From Victivallales bacterium (GTDB lineage: Bacteria > Verrucomicrobiota > Lentisphaeria > Oligosphaerales > Oligosphaeraceae): a stretch of 28,505 bases of DNA. Positions within the stretch are counted from its first letter, which is position 1, and the number at the start of each line of letters is the position of its first letter. The DNA lies in the NCBI GenBank assembly GCA_017964325.1, contig JAGCSE010000317.1:1-28505 (forward strand). Reading direction: 5' to 3'. Shown here in pieces: positions 9,364-16,440 of the stretch. The position numbers and the translations under genes are program-made. The notes beneath the pieces are model-generated. The model was given only the letters and a program-made list of their open reading frames with translations. It ran no database searches and was not told where the DNA came from.

Positions 9364-11034
9364 ATGACACAACAAGACAAAAGGAAGATTTTTCAGAACG
9401 ATCCGCAGATACGTTTCAACAAGTTAAAAGGAATGTTCTGGGGACTGGTCGTCGGCGACTGCCTAGGATCGCCCATCCAATTCACAGACAAGGACAACCA
9501 TCCGTACATCACCGAAATGGTGCCCTGCCCTATATTCGGAACGCCTGCCGGCTATTGGACGGATGATTCGTCCATGGCATTCTGTGTCGCCGAAAGTGCC
9601 GTCCGTCTGCAGAAATACAACTTGAAGGACATCGCCAACAATTTCATCCGCTGGTACAGGGATGGCTTCTGGTCAAGCCTATCTCGCGCCTTTGATATCG
9701 GTTGCGCGACAGCCTCCGCCATTCGCGGGATCAAAAATGGCCTTCTGAAAAACGGCGAAGAGGAATCGCAGGGCAACGGCAGCATCATGCGCTTTGCGCC
9801 ATCCTATATTATTAATTATGGAAATGATTCAAACAAAATACTTTATGAAATCAGTGACGTGACGCATGACAGCCAGGCGATACGTGATACCGTGGCTCTG
9901 ATGGCTTCCATCTGCGATGAACATCTGCTCGGTCAAAGAACCAGCTGTAAATCCAACTACAACTCCCGCGAAGAAGTCAACAACTCCGGCTGGGCCGTCT
10001 CCACCCTCCAGGCCGCTTTGTGGGCGTTTGAAACGACCTCCACCTTCGAGGACGGAATGATCGCCGCCGTAAATCTCGGCGGGGACGCTGATTCCATCGG
10101 CGCCGTCTTCGGTCAGATCGCAGGAGCATACTATGGCTTCAAGGCCATTCCCGAACGTTGGTTGGACAAAATCAAAGACAGGGAAAAAGTCAACGCATTG
10201 ATTGAAGCCTGCGTCGGGCTTCATTTCGAAGACAGTGCGCCAAAGTCCTATAATCCTCTGTACGGGGCACTTGGGGGCGATTTTGTCGGGTCGATTTATG
10301 AAAGCCGCAACATCAAGACAAAAACATTTGAATTGGTATCGCCGCGCTGCCATTTGACGGACGACTCCATCCTAACCCTGGCAACTGCCGATGCCATCCT
10401 GCATAAGGATGACTTATACAAAAACTATTATCATGCCTGGGGAAACAAATATCCATACGCTGGATATGGTGGCAGATTCCGCGCTTGGCTTGCCAGCCCA
10501 ATCGAAAAGGCTTGGTCCTACGGTAGTTGGGGGAATGGCTCCGCCATGCGCATCAGCCCCGTTGGCTTCGCATTCAACACGGAGGCAGAAGTTCTTGAAC
10601 AAGCGGAGAAATCCGCCAATACCACGCACAGCCATCCCGAAGGAGTCAAAGGCGCCCAGGCCGCTGCATTGGCTGTCTTCTGGGCTCGGACTGGACGTTC
10701 CAAAGAGGAAATTCAGCAAGGCATCACAGAACGGTTCGGATACGATTTGTCAATGCCGCTGGATGAAATCCGTCCAACATACAGATTTGACGTATCTTGC
10801 ATGGGCACTCTGCCCGTGGCCATCCGCGCCTTCCTTGAATCGACCTCCTACGAAGACGCCATTCGCAACGCCATCAGCGTTGGCGGCGACAGCGACACCA
10901 TCGCCGCCATCACAGGCGGAATCGCCTTGGCGTTCTACAAGGAAATGCCCGAACAGCTCATCAAAGCCATTGAATCAAAACTCGATGATGACATGCTTTC
11001 GGTCTGCCGAGATTTTGCAGAAAGATTCCAATAA
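9364..11034 (+). CDS. Tandem double-domain ADP-ribosylglycohydrolase, fourth gene of the recCBD operon
   Basis: The 556-residue protein holds two ADP-ribosylglycohydrolase (DraG/ARH, PF03747-like) domains in a row. Domain 1 (about 18-280) has GDCLGSPIQF, TDDSSM (T66 D67 D68), QGNGSIMR, a THDSQAIRD stretch and the C-terminal metal motif GGDADSIG (D241, D243). Domain 2 (about 292-555) repeats the set: GALGGDFVGSIYE, LTDDSI (T332 D333 D334), WGNGSAMRISP, TTHSHPEG and GGDSDTIA (D509, D511). Both di-metal sites therefore look intact. The family hydrolyses ADP-ribose from arginine, serine or other acceptors; some members act on nucleic acids or free ADP-ribose derivatives. SD GGAGG at 9351-9355 lies inside the end of recD, 8 nt before this ATG. 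The two halves differ clearly, so this looks like fusion of two ARH subfamilies, not a recent duplication. No ADP-ribosyltransferase lies beside it. Its substrate is unknown; a link to DNA-end repair is inferred only from the operon. Confidence 0.92.
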   Translation: MTQQDKRKIFQNDPQIRFNKLKGMFWGLVVGDCLGSPIQFTDKDNHPYITEMVPCPIFGTPAGYWTDDSSMAFCVAESAVRLQKYNLKDIANNFIRWYRDGFWSSLSRAFDIGCATASAIRGIKNGLLKNGEEESQGNGSIMRFAPSYIINYGNDSNKILYEISDVTHDSQAIRDTVALMASICDEHLLGQRTSCKSNYNSREEVNNSGWAVSTLQAALWAFETTSTFEDGMIAAVNLGGDADSIGAVFGQIAGAYYGFKAIPERWLDKIKDREKVNALIEACVGLHFEDSAPKSYNPLYGALGGDFVGSIYESRNIKTKTFELVSPRCHLTDDSILTLATADAILHKDDLYKNYYHAWGNKYPYAGYGGRFRAWLASPIEKAWSYGSWGNGSAMRISPVGFAFNTEAEVLEQAEKSANTTHSHPEGVKGAQAAALAVFWARTGRSKEEIQQGITERFGYDLSMPLDEIRPTYRFDVSCMGTLPVAIRAFLESTSYEDAIRNAISVGGDSDTIAAITGGIALAFYKEMPEQLIKAIESKLDDDMLSVCRDFAERFQ

Positions 11035-11133
11035 ATTCCACGACTCTGCGACCTTGTGATTCTGCTAAAAAACCTCACATCAAAAAATATCCCCAAAAGA
11101 AGCGAGGCATTTTCCATAAAATCATACACCCCC

Positions 11134-11161
11134 TTGACAAAAACAAAAACAGACATAAATT
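11134..11161 (+). promoter_or_regulatory. Candidate promoter for zinc ribbon-TM2 / DUF2752 pair
   Basis: A consensus TTGACA (11134-11139) is followed after 16 bp by TAAATT (11156-11161), giving a leader of about 50 nt. The leader contains an inverted repeat ATTAGAT/ATCTAAT (11164-11170 and 11188-11194). Position and the 180-bp gap after the previous operon support independent transcription. Confidence 0.4.
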
Positions 11162-11216
11162 CAATTAGATTTCATTTAGATTTTGTCATCTAATCCATAT
11201 TAAAAGGAGAAAAACA

Positions 11217-11702
11217 ATGTTTTGCACGAATTGCGGTCAAGAAATTCCAAACAATGCGGCCGTCTGCTCCCATTGCGGTGTCGCTATCGGAATGGAAAAG
11301 AAATTCTGCGCCAATTGTGGCCAAGCCGTCAACGCCAACCAGGCTATCTGCCTAAAATGCGGATGTGCTCTGCCGCAGATGCAAACGCCCAATAATATGC
11401 CGCAGATGCAAACGCCCAATAATATGAACAATGCCCAGAATGCAGGTCAGAAAATGATTCAGCCAAGTGGAAAATCAGCGACAACCGCCACAATTTTATC
11501 TTGTTTGATTACGGGATTGGGGCAAATTTACTTGGGACAGACGATCAAGGGCGTGGTAATGCTTCTTGGCGGAATTGTAATTAGTTTAATCACTGCTGGC
11601 ATTGCCGGACTTCCTATCTGGATTATTACAATGGTTGACGCATATAAGATCGGTAAAAAGCTGGAAGCCGGCCAAAGTGTAGGAGAATGGGAATTCTTCT
11701 GA
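11217..11702 (+). CDS. Double zinc-ribbon, TM2-domain membrane protein
   Basis: The 161-residue protein begins with two zinc ribbons: C3-x2-C6...C17-x2-C20 and C31-x2-C34...C45-x2-C48. A linker follows that contains the nonapeptide PQMQTPNNM twice. The C-terminal half has two hydrophobic helices in TM2-domain style (ILSCLITGLGQIYLGQTIKG, then VVMLLGGIVISLITAGI and LPIWIITMVDAYKIG), with the family hallmark G-x-G-x-x-Y-L-G and a D in the MVDAY turn. It is predicted to sit in the inner membrane with cytoplasmic ribbons. TM2 proteins have no settled biochemical role. SD AGGAG lies 7 nt before the ATG. The DUF2752 gene follows after a single base. Confidence 0.85.
   Translation: MFCTNCGQEIPNNAAVCSHCGVAIGMEKKFCANCGQAVNANQAICLKCGCALPQMQTPNNMPQMQTPNNMNNAQNAGQKMIQPSGKSATTATILSCLITGLGQIYLGQTIKGVVMLLGGIVISLITAGIAGLPIWIITMVDAYKIGKKLEAGQSVGEWEFF
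11373..11426 (+). repeat. 27-bp perfect tandem duplication inside the linker
   Basis: Positions 11373-11399 and 11400-11426 are identical and in frame, encoding PQMQTPNNM twice. The perfect identity at nucleotide level suggests a recent duplication, and the linker length is probably variable among strains. Confidence 0.95.
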
Positions 11703-11703
11703 C

Positions 11704-12186
11704 GTGGACTACCTGAATACTCAATTCAGAGCAAAGGACAGCTCAGGACGCGAAACACTTGTAATCTGCGTTTGTTTCGCCTGTGCTGTCCTGTTGCATT
11801 TTCTTCGAATTGACATCACACACGGCATCTTGCCAAAATCCATTTCCGACCTTCGTTTCATCGGACATCATGGCTTTGTATGTCCGCTTTGCGGCGGGAC
11901 AAGGGCTTTTGCCTTCCTCGTTGTAGGGTCATTGCCGCAGGCGCTGCATTGCAGCCTACTTGGCACATGCGTTGCCATCTGGCTTCTTGTGACATTGCCA
12001 GTACGCTTCATTCACTGGTTGTTCCCGATTTGCCGATGGAGCCTGAAATCCTATCTTCTTATAAAAAAAATAGAGCATCCTGATTTGTTGATAATTGCCA
12101 TGGCCTTCTTCTTATGCGTCCAGCTTTGGCTTCATTATCATTTCGGCTTCGTTTGGATTCCTCTGGCAGATTTATTAAATAGTTGA
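11704..12186 (+). CDS. DUF2752 family membrane protein
   Basis: The 160-residue protein has the DUF2752 signature HGFVCPLCGGTRAFAFLVVG near residues 55-75 (C-P-x-C-G-G-T-R). Three or four hydrophobic segments surround it (about 18-36, 80-105 and 128-148). The function of the family is unknown; small DUF2752 proteins are often next to TM2-domain proteins, as here. The start is a GTG one base after the TM2 gene stop. The only purine-rich site (AGGAG, 11681-11685) is 18 nt away, so translation probably depends on coupling to the upstream gene. The two would form one membrane unit. Confidence 0.8.
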   Translation: MDYLNTQFRAKDSSGRETLVICVCFACAVLLHFLRIDITHGILPKSISDLRFIGHHGFVCPLCGGTRAFAFLVVGSLPQALHCSLLGTCVAIWLLVTLPVRFIHWLFPICRWSLKSYLLIKKIEHPDLLIIAMAFFLCVQLWLHYHFGFVWIPLADLLNS

Positions 12187-12392
12187 TTATTAATATCTTG
12201 TAAAATTTATTGTCAGAAATTTCTTGACACCGCTTTTGCCTACATCCACTGTGGTATCTCAACATCGTCTGTCTTCCAAGAATCCCAAGCTGCCCTACAA
12301 AAAAAACGCAGCAGAATGGCATACTCTGTGCAATCAGTTGTGCAACGAGCAAACTCCGCCATGTCGATTCATAGCCTTCCTAATGCTTGTTT

Positions 12393-12424
12393 TTTGTGAT
12401 TTCAGTGCTATCTTTTGCTATATT
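12393..12424 (+). promoter_or_regulatory. Candidate extended -10 promoter for metY
   Basis: TGCTATATT (12417-12424 holds GC plus TATATT) resembles an extended -10 element, with a poor TTGTGA-like -35 upstream. It would give a leader of about 40 nt. No SAM riboswitch, T-box or S-box fold was seen between 12187 and 12468, the 282-bp gap before metY. Confidence 0.25.
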
Positions 12425-12468
12425 GTTCATACCATACCAGTCCGTGATTTCACAAGGAGTTTCGTACC

Positions 12469-13749
12469 ATGAAAGACCAACAAATGAAAGATGCAACCAA
12501 ATGCCTTCACGCAGGATATACACCGAAGAACTCGGAACCGCGTGTCGTTCCAATCGTGCAAAGCACGACATACGTCTATGATTCCACAGCAGATGTGGCG
12601 GCGGTTTTCGACGACCCCACGAAGAGCCTGATCTATTCCCGCTTCGGCAACCCCACCGTGATGGCCGTCGAAGAGAAGATCGCCGCCCTCGAAGGCGGCG
12701 TCGGCGCCATGTGCACAAGCTCCGGCCAGGCCGCGAATCTCCTCTCCATCCTCAACATCTGCAGCGCGGGCGACAGCTTCGTCAGCACGGCGGAAATCTA
12801 CGGTGGCTCAATTAATCTCTTCTCCTTCACACTCAAGAAATTAGGAATCGAGTGCATTTACATCGACAAAAACGCCACCGACGATGAAATCTGCCGCGCC
12901 TTCAAGCCCAACACAAAGGCCGTTTTCGGCGAAACCATCGCCAACCCAGCACTGACCGTGCTGGACATCGAACGTTTTGCCCGTATTGCACATAAAAATG
13001 GCGTGCCGCTGATTGTTGATAACACCTTCGCAACACCTGTCCTTTGCAAGCCTTTCAACTATGGGGCGGACATCGTCACACACTCCACCACGAAATACAT
13101 GGACGGCCATGCCCTCCAAGTCGGCGGCGTGATTGTCGATAGCGGGAAATTCGACTGGAACAATGGAAAGTTTCCCTGCCTGACGGAACCCGATGAATCC
13201 TACCACGGCATTTCCTACACAGGTACTTATGGCAAGAGTGCCTACATCATCAAAGCCAGAATGCAGCTGATGCGGGATTTTGGCGTTTATCCAGCCGCAC
13301 ATTCCGCCTTCCTGCTGAATCTTGGATTGGAAACGCTGGCCGTCCGCATGAAGCAGTACTGCGAGAATGCCATGACCGTCGCAAAGCATTTGCAGCAACT
13401 CCCCCAAGTGGAACGCGTTATCTATCCTGGACTGGAAGGCGACGCCTACCATGCGTTGGCGAAAAAATATCTGAAAGGTTGCAGTGGCGTCATTTCGTTT
13501 GTCATCCGCGGCGGAAAGGAAGCTGCGATGACCTTCATGGACTCCCTGAAACTGGCTTCCAACGAAGTCCATGTCGCGGACATCCGCACTTGCGTGCTCC
13601 ATCCTGCCAGCGAAACTCATCGCCAGCTCACCGATGAACAGCTTGTCGCCGCCGGCATTGAAGGCGGCATGGTACGTCTCTCCGTCGGCCTAGAAGATGT
13701 TGAAGACATCATCGCCGATCTTGATCAAGCCTTTGCTGCAATCAAGTGA
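12469..13749 (+). CDS. metY: O-acetylhomoserine sulfhydrylase (PLP-dependent)
   Basis: The 426-residue protein is of the Cys/Met-metabolism PLP family (fold type I). It begins CLHAGYTPKNSEPRVVPIVQ and has the cofactor lysine K209 in HSTTKYMDGH, the conserved YSRFGNPT and EGGVGAMCTSSGQAA blocks near residues 64-90, and the C-terminal SVGLEDVEDIIADLDQAF. Length and the TKYMDGHALQVGG sequence fit the O-acetylhomoserine aminocarboxypropyltransferase branch, which makes homocysteine from O-acetylhomoserine and sulfide, and not the shorter cystathionine synthases and lyases (about 380-400). It acts in the cytoplasm in methionine synthesis. SD AAGGAG lies 9 nt before the ATG. The gene is transcribed alone, ending just before the integrated element. 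Confidence 0.93.
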   Translation: MKDQQMKDATKCLHAGYTPKNSEPRVVPIVQSTTYVYDSTADVAAVFDDPTKSLIYSRFGNPTVMAVEEKIAALEGGVGAMCTSSGQAANLLSILNICSAGDSFVSTAEIYGGSINLFSFTLKKLGIECIYIDKNATDDEICRAFKPNTKAVFGETIANPALTVLDIERFARIAHKNGVPLIVDNTFATPVLCKPFNYGADIVTHSTTKYMDGHALQVGGVIVDSGKFDWNNGKFPCLTEPDESYHGISYTGTYGKSAYIIKARMQLMRDFGVYPAAHSAFLLNLGLETLAVRMKQYCENAMTVAKHLQQLPQVERVIYPGLEGDAYHALAKKYLKGCSGVISFVIRGGKEAAMTFMDSLKLASNEVHVADIRTCVLHPASETHRQLTDEQLVAAGIEGGMVRLSVGLEDVEDIIADLDQAFAAIK

Positions 13750-13762
13750 AATTGTATGCTCT

Positions 13763-13793
13763 GCTCATGCCTCTGCATTAGCAGAGCATGAGC
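13763..13793 (+). terminator. Hairpin after metY (no U tract)
   Basis: GCTCATGC-C-TCTGC pairs with GCAGA-GCATGAGC around ATTA, giving 13 pairs with one bulged C. An alternative pairing GCTCTGC (13758-13764) with GCAGAGC (13781-13787) overlaps it. No T run follows. It is placed 14 nt after the metY stop, so it may stabilise or end that transcript. Confidence 0.45.
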
Positions 13794-13828
13794 GGAATTA
13801 GCCTTTTAACGGCTTTAGCCCTTCTGAC

Positions 13829-13860
13829 AAAAAGCCCTGCAACTCATTGAATTGCAGGGC
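13829..13860 (-). terminator. Intrinsic terminator of the original tRNA-Arg locus
   Basis: Read on the minus strand, a 9-bp stem (GCCCTGCAA / TTGCAGGGC) with a 9-nt loop is followed by TTTTT. A near copy lies after the intact tRNA at 19495-19526. This copy is now separated from its tRNA by the inserted element. Confidence 0.8.
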
Positions 13861-13867
13861 GTAAAAT

Positions 13868-13906
13868 TGGTAGTCCGGGCGAGACTCGAACTCGCTACCT
13901 ACTGCT
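13868..13906 (-). pseudogene. 3' fragment of tRNA-Arg(UCU)
   Basis: The sequence from the encoded CCA end through T arm, variable loop and the 3' side of the anticodon stem is identical to the intact tRNA at 19533-19609. Identity is lost after ACTGCT; the next bases still form a stem-like ACTGC-TAGAAA-GCAGT but the D arm and 5' acceptor strand are absent. It cannot be a functional tRNA. Confidence 0.85.
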
Positions 13907-13942
13907 AGAAAGCAGTATAGTTTATACTTAATTCTATCCATT

Positions 13943-13960
13943 GATTAGCAAATAATTTGC
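13943..13960. repeat. Left copy of end-associated repeat
   Basis: GATTAGCAAATAATTTGC differs by one base from 19396-19413 near the other end of the element. Both lie just inside the attachment repeats, as expected for recombinase arm-type binding sites. Confidence 0.6.
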
Positions 13961-14039
13961 AAAAATAAGTTTTGCTCCTAAATTAGATGACGTTTGGTTG
14001 TTCATGGTAATCACAGTTTGCAGTGATCAAAAAAGGGGC

Positions 14040-15473
14040 ATGACGGGCATGACAAGACAGCAGAAGAAACGCGAACGGGACACGAACGGCGCGGGAAGTA
14101 TCGCGAAGCTGAAAGACGGACGTTTTCAATATTGGTATTACGATCCAGTGACAGGCAAGCGGCGCGGGAAAATCCTGACACTGCCGAACAAGGAAGGGCG
14201 CCAGATTCCAGTCACCAACAAGACGGACGCGGAAAAAGCAGCTCTGAGCTTCCGTCAGCGCAGCAACGAAATCACGAACTTGAAGGACAGGGAAACGGCA
14301 CAGGTGGCAATCGCCAAAACTCGCAAGCTAATTGCTGGCCTCACAACTACCCCTGCCGACATCTGGGATGCTTTCGAGAAGTCAGGAACGCGCAAACAGG
14401 ATGGAATCATGACGGATGAGCGCAAGGCGGAAATGAAGCGTGTCTGCGGTCTGTTCGCTGAATGGTGTGCGCAAAACAGAATCAACACACTTGCCGACAT
14501 CACTGAAGATACCGTCTCAACGTTTCTTAATGCTGTTTCAAAAGGGAAATCAGGACGCACATTCAATGCGTATCGTGGTGTAATCAAATACATCTTCAAG
14601 CACACTTGGAAGCAACTGAAATTGGAATCCAACCCTGCCGAGAACATTGAGGCCATGGCCGTTATTACGGAAGGTCACAAGGAACTCACACAGGAACAGG
14701 TCAAGGCCCTGTTTGACGGTTTTACAACTGGATTCTCCTACAAAAATGAAAAGAGACGGAAGATAGCCTATAATCCCAAAGATATAGAGCAAATCAAAGT
14801 TGCCCTGCTGTTCGCCATGTTCACGGGGGCTAGAGCCATTGACGCATGTTGCATGAAATGGAGCGGGATAAATCTACAGTCAAACACACTGACTTTCAGA
14901 CCATCGAAGACCAGCCGTACAAGCGGGAAAGTCGTGTCAATTCCAATCGCCCCGCCGCTTCTCGAAGGCATCATCGAGGCGGAGGCATGGAAGGAGCAGA
15001 ACAGGCCAAACGAAGATTATGTTACGCCAAGTGTGGCAGTCCGTTATCTGGAGAATCCATCAACCATCTGCAAGGTAGTCCAAAAGCTCATCGAATGCGC
15101 CACTGGCCTGAAACCAACCGCCGAGCAAGAGGAAGGACGTGAACGCGCAGCAGCCGCCTTTGGCTTCCATTCCCTACGCCATAGTTTTGTCAGCTTTGCC
15201 GCAAACACAGGAATCCCGCAGGCCGTAATCGCTGAAATCGTCGGCCATGGTTCGCCGGCCATAACCAAAGCATATTCCCATGCAACCGATGAGGCCAAGC
15301 GTGAAGCCATAGCCGCCTTGCCAATAGTCATGGCAGAAACAGAACAGATACAGAGTGCAAGGCAGTTTGTCATGAAATTTCTGGACGAATGCACGGACAA
15401 GGAAGCCGAAGCCGTAGCGGATTTCATAAGGCGAACTTTGCCCATTGCTCAAAAGACAGTCGATGTCTCTTGA
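14040..15473 (+). CDS. Tyrosine recombinase / integrase
   Basis: This phage-type site-specific recombinase has an N-terminal arm-binding-like segment (GAGSIAKLKDGRFQYWYYD), a SAM-like core-binding domain (about 105-205) and a C-terminal catalytic domain. From the ATG at 14040, the catalytic residues are R265 (TGARAIDACCMKW), a probable lysine in the SKTSRTSGKV hairpin, H377-x-x-R380 (FHSLRHSF), H403 (VGHGSP) and nucleophile Y412 (KAYSHAT). All are present, so it looks active. The frame opens earlier (TTG 13998, ATG 14004), but neither has an SD. ATG 14040 or 14049, after AAAAAAGGGG, is preferred. It is transcribed inward from the left attachment repeat, next to a tRNA remnant, as is usual for integrative elements. 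Confidence 0.92.
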   Translation: MTGMTRQQKKRERDTNGAGSIAKLKDGRFQYWYYDPVTGKRRGKILTLPNKEGRQIPVTNKTDAEKAALSFRQRSNEITNLKDRETAQVAIAKTRKLIAGLTTTPADIWDAFEKSGTRKQDGIMTDERKAEMKRVCGLFAEWCAQNRINTLADITEDTVSTFLNAVSKGKSGRTFNAYRGVIKYIFKHTWKQLKLESNPAENIEAMAVITEGHKELTQEQVKALFDGFTTGFSYKNEKRRKIAYNPKDIEQIKVALLFAMFTGARAIDACCMKWSGINLQSNTLTFRPSKTSRTSGKVVSIPIAPPLLEGIIEAEAWKEQNRPNEDYVTPSVAVRYLENPSTICKVVQKLIECATGLKPTAEQEEGRERAAAAFGFHSLRHSFVSFAANTGIPQAVIAEIVGHGSPAITKAYSHATDEAKREAIAALPIVMAETEQIQSARQFVMKFLDECTDKEAEAVADFIRRTLPIAQKTVDVS

Positions 15474-15507
15474 AAAATATCCTAAAAGTTCTTCACAATA
15501 ACATTCC

Positions 15508-15527
15508 ATGTTGAGAGTGCTCAACAT
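15508..15527. terminator. Hairpin between convergent genes
   Basis: ATGTTGAG and CTCAACAT form a perfect 8-bp stem with loop AGTG. It lies midway between the ends of the integrase gene (plus) and the hypothetical gene (minus). There is no T tract on either side, so a terminator role is inferred from position. Confidence 0.4.
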
Positions 15528-15542
15528 TATACGGCATTTCGA

Positions 15543-15974
15543 TTACGACTGTTGTTCATCTGCTGGCCCTCTCGTCTGCGGAAAAGGAGGTATGGACAGG
15601 TGGTATTTCTCTCCTATGGCCTGTAGCCTTAAGATCAAGTCCAGCATTTCCTCCTCCTCTTCACTGTCCTGTGCATTCATGCAGGCGTCCGCGATCTGCC
15701 GGACTACACATTGGACCAGCAGCGGAATGCAAGTTGCAAGTGCAGCCTGCTCCAGATGGTATATGAGCCATTCCATACCGGCTTCCGTGTTCAGGACCAA
15801 CGACATAAACCTCCTGCCGTTGGCATCAGAAACATAGGATCCCTCTTGGGAGACTCCCATGTTGCTTCCTTCCATAAACACTTGTACATGCTCCTCTGAC
15901 ACCTCCCTCCATTCGCCTTTTTCAAAACATTCAAAAAGATATGATTCCCCTGTGTTGATGTCCTTGACAACCAT
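15543..15974 (-). CDS. Hypothetical acidic protein, possibly N-terminally shortened
   Basis: The 143-residue protein is not recognised. It starts with a beta-rich part (VVKDINTGESYLFECF, then GEWREVSEEHVQVFM) and then a mainly helical part with an acidic run (SEEEEEMLDLILRLQ). The same frame stays open for 31 codons upstream of the ATG, to a TGA at 16068-16070. It encodes plausible protein there (ISKIPYYDYEVQSIETKLQ) but has no ATG, GTG or TTG, and no good SD stands before 15974. The gene may therefore have lost its true start, or the 5' part was altered by rearrangement. A Sel1-repeat fragment lies 113 bp upstream on the same strand, so the two may have been partners. Confidence 0.55.
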   Translation of the reverse strand: MVVKDINTGESYLFECFEKGEWREVSEEHVQVFMEGSNMGVSQEGSYVSDANGRRFMSLVLNTEAGMEWLIYHLEQAALATCIPLLVQCVVRQIADACMNAQDSEEEEEMLDLILRLQAIGEKYHLSIPPFPQTRGPADEQQS

Positions 15975-16087
15975 GTCCTGTTCATTTTTGCCTTGGAGCT
16001 TGGTCTCTATGGATTGGACTTCATAATCATAATAAGGTATTTTGGAGATCGTTTCAAAGAAGGCCTCTCAAACTATAAATAATCAAA

Positions 16088-16417
16088 TCATTGCTTCAAC
16101 TCTTGGAGACATTTTATCGCACTGTCATACCCTTGTGCAGCAGCTTTGCGATACCATTTCACGGCCTTCGTTTTATCTTGGGGAACACCGTTGCCAGCGA
16201 AATAGCATCCACCAAGATGAAATTGTGCTTCATCATCCCCCTGGTCCGCCGATTTACTCCACCATTCCACAGCCTTGGCCATGTCTTTTTCAACGCCTTC
16301 TCCTAAGGAATAACCTAAACCAAGATAGAACTGTGCCTTTGCCTCTCCTTTTTCAGCAGCCTTATGATATTGATTGATAGCTTTTGAAAAATTCCGCCTT
16401 GCTTTTTGCCTGCTATA
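16088..16417 (-). pseudogene. Sel1-repeat protein, 5'-truncated at an IS630 insertion
   Basis: The frame encodes about 109 residues with nearly three Sel1/TPR-like repeats of about 36 residues (AINQYHKAAEKGEAKAQFYL, then AVEWWSKSADQGDDEAQFHL, then AVKWYRKAAAQGYDSAIKCL). Sel1 repeats form alpha-helical solenoids for protein contacts. The first in-frame ATG (16282) falls inside the second repeat. The 45 codons before it clearly belong to the protein but reach a TAG at the edge of the insertion sequence. Removing the IS and one TA gives a further open stretch with no start codon and no Sel1 character, so the gene was probably already damaged before the IS arrived. Confidence 0.8.
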
Positions 16418-16440
16418 CTAAACGTCATAAAGATTTGCAA

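Larger units (their letters stand above)
13828..13906. repeat. Left attachment-site repeat (attL candidate)
   Basis: These 79 bp match 19494-19571 with only a T/C difference in the hairpin stem and a small indel/substitution between hairpin and tRNA end. The match covers the terminator hairpin plus the 3' half of tRNA-Arg and stops inside the anticodon loop. It is best read as the duplicated target end left by site-specific integration. Confidence 0.85.

Noticed and set aside
9364..11034. DarT/DarG-type toxin-antitoxin locus
   Set aside because: The protein has ARH (DraG) motifs, not a macrodomain, and no ADP-ribosyltransferase gene adjoins it.
12187..12468. SAM riboswitch or T-box before metY
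   Set aside because: No conserved core, kink-turn or terminator-antiterminator pair could be found in the 282-bp gap.
13868..13922. Second functional tRNA-Arg gene
   Set aside because: Only the 3' half is present; the D arm and 5' acceptor strand are missing.
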